Source of the DNA: Branchiostoma floridae | Lineage: Eukaryota; Chordata; Leptocardii; Amphioxiformes; Branchiostomatidae | Direction of reading: 5' to 3' | Assembly (NCBI RefSeq): GCF_000003815.2 | Contig: NC_049987.1 | Location: 5,926,784 to 5,990,783, forward strand | Length of the DNA: 64,000 nt | Part shown: piece by piece, positions 59,601 to 64,000 of the stretch | How the letters are laid out: every line of letters begins with the position of its first letter | Position numbering within the stretch: the first letter of the stretch is position 1 | The notes under the pieces: generated by a model | Told to the model about the DNA's origin: nothing | The model's input: only the letters and a program-made list of their open reading frames with translations | The model's database searches: none | Made by a program: the position numbers and the translations under genes

Positions 59601-62600
59601 ATTCTGATTCGGAGTTAAAGTGTAACATCTAACGCAAATGATTGTGTGTTGGAAATTACATTTGAACTCTGATCCACAGAATATTTTTTTACCCACACAG
59701 ACGAACATCATAAATACTGCATTGTGTACGCTTTGTTGAAGATTTTGATGTATAATAAGTGAATCATTTGACTCGATTTTCGTGTTTTCGTCGATAAGTT
59801 TCGTTATCCAAGTACATGTGAGGCAAGCTAGAGTTCATATGTGTCGTGGTGCACCATGTTTGCCCAAAGAGCAAATACTAAGGATGGCCGTCAAAGGAAT
59901 GTTTTATCATATCTCTGTCACTAGCACTGAGTTCTTGTTTCAGGCAGCTATGTCATAAAAAGAAAGGCTGCCTCATTTCTGCCAAGCTGGTGTGTTTCAT
60001 CGAAAGGCGGCAAAGCCAGTCGTAAGAGACTTGCACGGCCGCGGACAACACACCAACGTTCACTCTTATGTGAAGAACTGTAGTTATGTAGATGCCATAC
60101 TTTGTACCCCGTACAATTGTTGTGCAATAAAACTATATATGTGTTCTTGTTTTACTGTGTGTGTCCAAGGATGCTACTCTAGTTCTACATATTGTAATTA
60201 GGGTTTTAATCACTTAATCTAAATCTCATCATATTTTGTCTGACCCTCACCTATTCCCTCATGACCCAGATGAAAAGCGGTCTGCATGCCGATCAGAACC
60301 TTTAGTGAATAAACAAAGCTTTAGAAAATTCCGATATAAGTTAACTGTTTTATTTTTCCTGCAGGAAACTGGAAGTTTGCCCTGCAGCCCCAGGAGGAAA
60401 CGGCTGTCCCAGAGTCATCAGTGCCGGAGTGCTCTAGATGGATAAGGCAACAGGTTGTAGAGGATCCCACCCAGCTGCTGGGCTACAGCGCCTTACCTCC
60501 GGTCTTCTCCTGTCCGTGCTCTGCCGAGCAGGCGTTCTTTGATCCAACGTAAGTAAAAACCTACAGGATGATATCTTAAACCTTTTTTGGCTGCTCTGTG
60601 CACCCTTCCTGGGTTCGTATGGTCAGTTTATACATCACTATCGTATTATCATCGTGGTGGAAGAAACTCCACCTTTTGACTTGCTTCACTTCGAGCGAGC
60701 TGGTCTTTGCCATGTGGGGCCCATGTATTTGACACTATTGTCCCTCCATTTTGTGCTTGGTCACTCTTGTTGTCTTTTCCAATACACCCAAATACATACA
60801 CATTTTGTGCTCAGAATGCATGTCTCATTGATTACAAGCTGCTCCAAAATAGCAGTCCTTTCAACCAATAGCCAATGTCGAACAGGTTAATTTCCGTGTT
60901 AGATAATGGTAGTTTTTATCAGTCCAGTTTTTGTACACAACTAAGTCTTTAACCTTAACCATCCGCATGACCATGCTAACTAGTACTAGTTCTACTTCGC
61001 CCTACTAAGTGTGCTACTGCAGAGTGTTGATGATGCTGCATCATTTAATGATATTTCATTGGCGCATCCTAATGGCCTTTTTGTCTCTATTACAATTGTA
61101 TTTTGTGCACAGGTACACCGTCCAAAGCTCTCAGTTCAGCCAGTCTAGGTTTTGCGCAAGAAGTAGGCGCCGAGTCCACACGCTGGTCGGCTCGGAGAGG
61201 CTCATCATGTCCAGGACCTGCTGCTACTCCACTGCGTACTGGTGGCGGGAATCAGCTCGCGGGCGAAACTGGAGGAGAACCCGGAACAGGATCGGCGGTG
61301 GAACTCTCTTGACCGGGCACGCGGGGGGCCATCTTGTTATTGTGAGTGGCTTATTTTGTGTTTCGTGATGTATAAAAAGTGATTCTACGAATTGGTCAAT
61401 ATTCAACTCCATTCACCACAATTTATTTACTTCACCGAGGTTATGTTTGGTGTAGTGTTTGTGTGTATGTGTGTTGATGAACAGCATAACTCGTGAAATC
61501 CAAGGTGGATTATCTTAATAGTTGGTATATGGGTAGGTTTTGATAAGACCTCGAAAAATTGCTCCTGGGTATCCTAGCAGCTTGTTACGTGTAAACGGTG
61601 AACCTTCCGTGTTTTGTCTAACAATATAACAGCAGCCGCTCTGCTGCTTTCAATAAGGGCGATATGAACTGTCTCCTTATCGTATGGTGAGGGACTGGTC
61701 ACGACTGTATTTCTGTCTTACCTTTACAGAACGATCAGGTAGCTGACGAGGCCGCCTACCAGAGCTGCTGTGTGGGTGCCTCCGGCCTGAGGAGTGGGTG
61801 GTACTGTCAGAGGTTCCAAACGCTTCGACCCTTGTCTGCTCCGTCAGCGCCCGGCTGCAGACATTATCCTGTCAACATTGGTGAGCACATCTTCTTATCG
61901 GTGCATTTTTGTGACAAGCGTATCATTTAATCTGTTGTCATTTTTGCATAAATGATGCAAATCAGTTCCTACTTTGCATATTAGTCACTGTTTATTTTCC
62001 ACCTACCACACGTTTCATGTGCTACATGAAGTCCATTTATGAAAAACAATATAACTATACAATTTTCTAATCTATTATGCAAATTAGGTCCTCATTTGCA
62101 CAGCATGTGTATCATTATGAACATCTTTGTCTAGGCTACTTTTTTGCCTGAAATTATGGAAATCGGTCGTTCCTTTCTTCAGTTATCCTTTTTGGAAGAT
62201 CTTGACAAAAATATCCATTCAGTTCCAAAATTAAACGTTAAAGGGGATTATACCTGCCCCACCTTGTCCTGTAAAAAAGGGTTTCCACTTTGTTTGTCAG
62301 GATGGACGTGGTTCCGCTGGGATCCACATTTCACTACGATGGACGGTGTCAGCTACACCTTCAACGGGCTCGGAGAATACGTCATCGTTGATGTGGACAA
62401 CGGGCTGTACCAGGTGCAGGGTCGGACAGCTCTTGCACAAGGTTCGTAGATTTCTCTTATCCTACTTGTTGATAAATGCTGCAACAGTCAAGTTAGTCCG
62501 TAGGACATAGTTATACCGTGATTATTTCTGCAATCAGATAGTTTGTCATAACATTAGAACAAAAGTGTTTCTACCTTTAAGAAAACATTTCACATCTATA

Positions 62601-63965
62601 TTACAGTTATACCTGATTTTTTATTGCGTTGCAGGAAGCAGTCATGCAACGGTCATCTCTGCAGTTGCCATAAACGAGAGAGGAAAGCTCCCCATCCAGA
62701 CAAACATAGTAGGCAACTCAAGCCTGGATCTCTATATAAACGGAAGCATGGCAGACACCTCAGTTTTTGAAAGCAATGATGAGATAGAGGTTGGGGACAA
62801 TGCCATTATCCTCAAACCCAGCAATGACTCCATCCTTGTCGTCTTCGTCAGCGGGATGACTGTCAAAGTTTCCGCCAAGAAGGTAAGAAATACTCACATA
62901 AAAGTCTTATTGAAGTCTTATCAAAATTGCATAAACTGTCGATCCATTGTTGCATTGGACCTCTCTCTCTCTCTCTCTCTGTTTTTGTGTACGATTCCAT
63001 GCACCGTTGTCAATACAACGTTGCCCTATATCCCCAGTACTGCTATTTGTGTCTGTTATTGGAAGTCAATATGCATAAGGGAGTGAGGTATGCCATATCT
63101 GATTGCAATGTTGCTATTCCGACCCAGGGAATGTTAGCAGTGGAGTTTTCAGCACCTCCTGAGTTCCGAGGAAAGGTCCGAGGCCTACTGGGGAGGTGGG
63201 ACGGAGACTCGACTAACGACTTCGAGGCCTTCAACGGCACAGTGTTTCCCGCTGATTCTACGGAACGAGAGCTGTACGGTTTTGGAAACTCATGTAAGTT
63301 CTGATATTCCTTATAGGACGAATACGAATCTTATTCGTATAGGGTGTTCTCGAAGCAGAGGGAACGGTCGGGGGATGGTAGTGGTCTCGATTTCTTAAGA
63401 TGCCTCTCAAGAAGTCACGGCTAGGCTACCCCCCCCACACACACACACAGTATCCCCTCCTTGAAGGTTACGTTTGAGGTTTCAGAAAGAATCAAGACAA
63501 TGATTGACCTTCAAGGTCCAGGGCAAATAACATTCTAAAAAAAGATGATGGTTAAAAGATGTCTCCATTAAAAAAAAAACACACACGAAAATAAAGAACA
63601 TTGCAGCATTATTACACAGACTGACTTATAAAAATATTAGCTACTTTATTCAAAAGTTATGAAGGTTATGACTGACATTCTTTTTTTTCTATATCCAGGG
63701 CAAGTAACCGCAGAAGATGGACCCAAGAAGTCCTTATTCTTCTACAAGGACGGGGAAGACGTGAACACTTTCACTGCCCAAGACTACGAGCCGAAGTACA
63801 CAGACGAGATCGTCTTCAGCGACCCGGAATTGGAGACAAGGGCGCGCGAGATCTGCGGTAACGATACGGAGTGCCTGTTCGATGTCAGCCAGACGGGAGA
63901 CATAGAGGTTGCAGTCATCACTGTCGAAGGGAAGGAGGAATTTGCGAGTCAGACGACTGCTCGAG
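39975..63965 (+). CDS. Gene E: EMI-EGF-NIDO-AMOP-VWD protein, paralogue of gene B (continues past window)
   Basis: Exons seen: 39975-40054, 42490-42627, 43033-43127, 54272-54364, 54789-54917, 55209-55340, 55970-56089, 56403-56533, 57082-57211, 57862-58002, 58463-58566, 58964-59057, 59352-59576, 60365-60548, 61113-61341, 61730-61880, 62301-62441, 62635-62882, 63128-63293, 63699-63965; about 999 codons with consistent phases, open at a phase-1 donor at the right edge. Signal peptide ([18 protein letters not shown]), EMI, EGF, three cbEGF, NIDO, AMOP, VWD. Module order matches gene B except that VWA is missing. The VWD site reads WDPH instead of GDPH. Intron 3 (43128-54271) contains repeats and a nested mobile element. 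By comparison with B, EGF modules and a TM helix should follow outside the window. Confidence 0.87.
40055..42489 (+). other. Gene E intron 1, no recognised feature
   Basis: 2.4 kb without supported genes. ORFs at 40317-40983 and 41640-41846 (minus) have no domain content. Confidence 0.55.
42490..43127 (+). other. Gene E exons 2-3: EMI domain
   Basis: Starts PDGSVCTRQ and ends [14 protein letters not shown]; the intron falls at the same place and phase as in gene B. The CCAGW end is closest to that in genes C and D, linking all four genes. Confidence 0.8.
43480..44340 (+). repeat. AT-rich repeat rich in ATTATGCAAAT motifs
   Basis: Several units of roughly 230 bp, each with ATTATGCAAATTAGCTG, a partly inverted TTTGCATAATT, and ATACCAAAAATCATGACGAT. 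Exact ATGCAAAT occurs about five times here and again at 51475-52190; weaker copies at 61940-62100. No coding content. Confidence 0.75.
44430..44745 (+). repeat. Dispersed repeat R1, copy 1, with (CA)n
   Basis: Contains CAGTACCTTAGCAAGCCGCT, AGGGAGCCCATTATCGAACT and CCTACCCACC, then TTGAGTTATG and a CA run at 44594-44645. R1 recurs at 44925-45121, 51070-51465, 52190-52395 and 53580-54195. Its minus-strand ORFs are similar in every copy only because the DNA is. Confidence 0.75.
44925..45121 (+). repeat. Dispersed repeat R1, copy 2 (left part, cut by insertion)
   Basis: Follows the R1 consensus up to ATACCAGCTGCATCC at 45107-45121, where it stops. The consensus resumes at 51070 with the same 15 bp, showing that the sequence between is an insertion. 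Confidence 0.75.
45313..45958 (+). CDS. Gene G: possible two-exon ORF of about 105 aa in the inserted element
   Basis: ATG at 45313 in a good context (GAAGATGG). Exon 1 to 45439 ends in G|GTAAGT; exon 2 from 45768 (ACCATAG acceptor) to the stop at 45956-45958. Both phase 1, so the join is open. The product is small, with six Cys in the second exon (e.g. [15 protein letters not shown]). No family is recognised. It faces gene F tail-to-tail. Further exons or a chance ORF are possible. Confidence 0.35.
46714..50808 (-). CDS. Gene F: multi-exon transposase-like protein (5' end not found)
   Basis: Minus-strand exons: 50808-50542, 50298-50082, 49894-49667, 49465-49374, 49042-48834, 48466-48104, 47904-47746, 47448-47244, 47024-46714 (stop). 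Phases agree at every join, about 683 codons. Motifs in order: [96 protein letters not shown] and [19 protein letters not shown] and GEQG-x-E could be the D, D and E of an RNase H-like nuclease with a CxxC zinc ligand pair. I recall similar uncharacterised proteins in cnidarians and lancelets; assignment to a named superfamily (KDZ or other) is not secure. Exon 2 has a one-base insertion at 50280-50282. Lies in an intron of gene E, antisense. Confidence 0.68.
50455..50488. repeat. Short palindrome, MITE remnant
   Basis: GGTGGTATCTCAC and GTGAGATACCA with a 10-bp centre; the ends match the element at 782-977. It lies in the first visible intron of gene F. Confidence 0.6.
51070..51465 (+). repeat. 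Dispersed repeat R1, copy 2 (right part) and next unit
   Basis: Resumes with ATACCAGCTGCATCC and TCGAAGTCTTCTCGAGTTAT. 51235-51455 is nearly the same as 53975-54192, including CTCACAAACGGGGAGAACC and CCTTAGCCATTCTGGCAAAG. Confidence 0.75.
51475..52190 (+). repeat. AT-rich octamer-containing repeat, second block
   Basis: Starts with GAACACATACCTTTGCCAAA, also at 43362, and repeats the order of 43362-44300 with several ATGCAAAT motifs. The insertions here and at 43480 are copies of one composite repeat. Confidence 0.7.
52190..52395 (+). repeat. Dispersed repeat R1, copy 3
   Basis: TTTCTGCTGCAGTACCTTAG through CTCGAGTTATGCTG to CCTTAGCCATTCTGGCAAAG. Same layout as copy 1. Confidence 0.7.
52396..53579. 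other. Gene E intron 3, unassigned stretch
   Basis: The minus-strand ORF 53056-53247 reads [17 protein letters not shown], like the SYGCEIWG motif at the end of some LINE ORF2 proteins, so a LINE scrap is likely at about 53060-53230. A run of about 18 G is at 53546-53563. Otherwise nothing is recognised. Confidence 0.45.
53580..54195 (+). repeat. Dispersed repeat R1, three tandem units
   Basis: Units with GCCGCTAGG..GCCCA are seen at about 53610, 53745, 53895 and 54025, ending at CTGGCAAAG just 77 bp before the EGF exon at 54272. The array is the last repeat of the intron. Confidence 0.75.
54272..56089 (+). other. Gene E exons 4-7: EGF and three cbEGF modules
   Basis: 54272-54364 EGF ([10 protein letters not shown]), 54789-54917 DIDECWYG, 55209-55340 VDECARG, 55970-56089 DINEC. 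All phase 1-1. The DIDECWYG start is shared with genes C and D. Where gene B has a VWA exon after its first cbEGF, E goes directly to the next cbEGF. Confidence 0.87.
56403..59576 (+). other. Gene E exons 8-13: NIDO domain
   Basis: 56403-56533, 57082-57211, 57862-58002, 58463-58566, 58964-59057 and 59352-59576. Key stretches: [64 protein letters not shown]. The last exon is 84 nt longer than in gene B, with extra residues around KDCVGRRF. Confidence 0.87.
56650..57041. mobile_element. Two pogo/Tigger-type MITEs in head-to-head inverted arrangement
   Basis: 56655-56836 starts TACAGTAGAAGCCG and ends GGTTTCTACTGTA. 56877-57041 is the same element reversed, ending GGCTTCTACTGTA. Shared inner words are TTTCGTGCAATTA and GTGTGTGGTAATCCG. 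The pair could fold into a hairpin of about 165 bp. It lies in the intron between two NIDO exons. TA flanks and CAGT/ACTG ends fit pogo/Tigger. Confidence 0.72.
60365..61880 (+). other. Gene E exons 14-16: AMOP domain
   Basis: 60365-60548 ([18 protein letters not shown]), 61113-61341 ([11 protein letters not shown]), 61730-61880 ([18 protein letters not shown]). Same exon limits and phases as gene B. Confidence 0.85.
61935..62105 (+). repeat. Weak copy of the octamer-containing repeat
   Basis: GATGCAAATCAGTTCCTA, TTTGCATATTAGT and ATTATGCAAATTAGG recall the repeat at 43480-44340. Highly diverged. Confidence 0.45.
62301..63965 (+). other. Gene E exons 17-20: VWD domain, GDPH changed to WDPH
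   Basis: 62301-62441, 62635-62882, 63128-63293, 63699-63965. [10 protein letters not shown] at 62318, [34 protein letters not shown]. Gene B's two exons 18-19 are one exon here. The last exon ends with a donor at 63966. Confidence 0.87.
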
Positions 63966-64000
63966 GTAATGCCATTTGCAATATCTGCGCCCACACATTG

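Noticed and set aside
62961-62982. CT microsatellite
   Set aside because: A short CT run within gene E intron 18; real but trivial.

Overview
The window looks like chordate nuclear DNA, most plausibly from a lancelet (Branchiostoma). Genes are split into many small exons, extracellular modules (EGF, calcium-binding EGF, VWA, NIDO, AMOP, VWD, HYR, sushi) sit mostly between phase-1 introns, and introns are full of MITEs, CR1-type LINE pieces, SINEs and low-copy repeats. The species is an inference. Nothing bacterial or viral was seen. One 100-N assembly gap lies at 4944-5043.

All five host genes read on the + strand. Gene A (2525 to the gap) is a secreted TSP1/EGF/HYR/sushi protein with an in-frame stop in exon 2. 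Gene B (5239-29403, 32 exons, 1,782 codons, all splice phases consistent) is a large MUC4-like single-pass membrane protein: signal peptide, EMI, EGF, cbEGF, VWA, two cbEGF, NIDO, AMOP, VWD, Ig-like/EGF region, five EGF-type modules, membrane-proximal region, transmembrane helix and short tail. Its 8.9-kb intron 30 holds a retroelement graveyard with two identical 155-bp direct repeats. Genes C (30594-33823, 496 aa) and D (35572-38105, 343 aa) are tandem duplicates: signal peptide, a reduced EMI remnant, EGF, cbEGF, Thr-rich stalk, transmembrane helix and a signalling tail. Gene E (39975 to beyond the right edge) is a paralogue of gene B without the VWA module; its 11-kb third intron contains a nested mobile element.

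The nested element (about 45107-51084) interrupts a dispersed repeat and has a 15-bp direct repeat at each end. It carries a minus-strand, nine-exon, transposase-like gene (F) and a possible small two-exon ORF (G) facing it tail-to-tail.

The most interesting signal is in gene C. Its cytoplasmic tail ends in YEPL-x7-YESL, which fits the ITAM consensus, and also has a YEEI site (the Src-family SH2 ligand pattern) and a PPPPY site. With an EMI-type N-terminus and EGF modules it looks like a very compact relative in layout of Draper/CED-1/MEGF10 phagocytic receptors. Its neighbour D has lost the YEEI and the first YxxL but kept the rest, suggesting a signalling/non-signalling receptor pair. Genes B to E all begin with a signal exon joined in phase 2 to an EMI-type exon, so the locus appears to be a tandem family derived from one ancestor.
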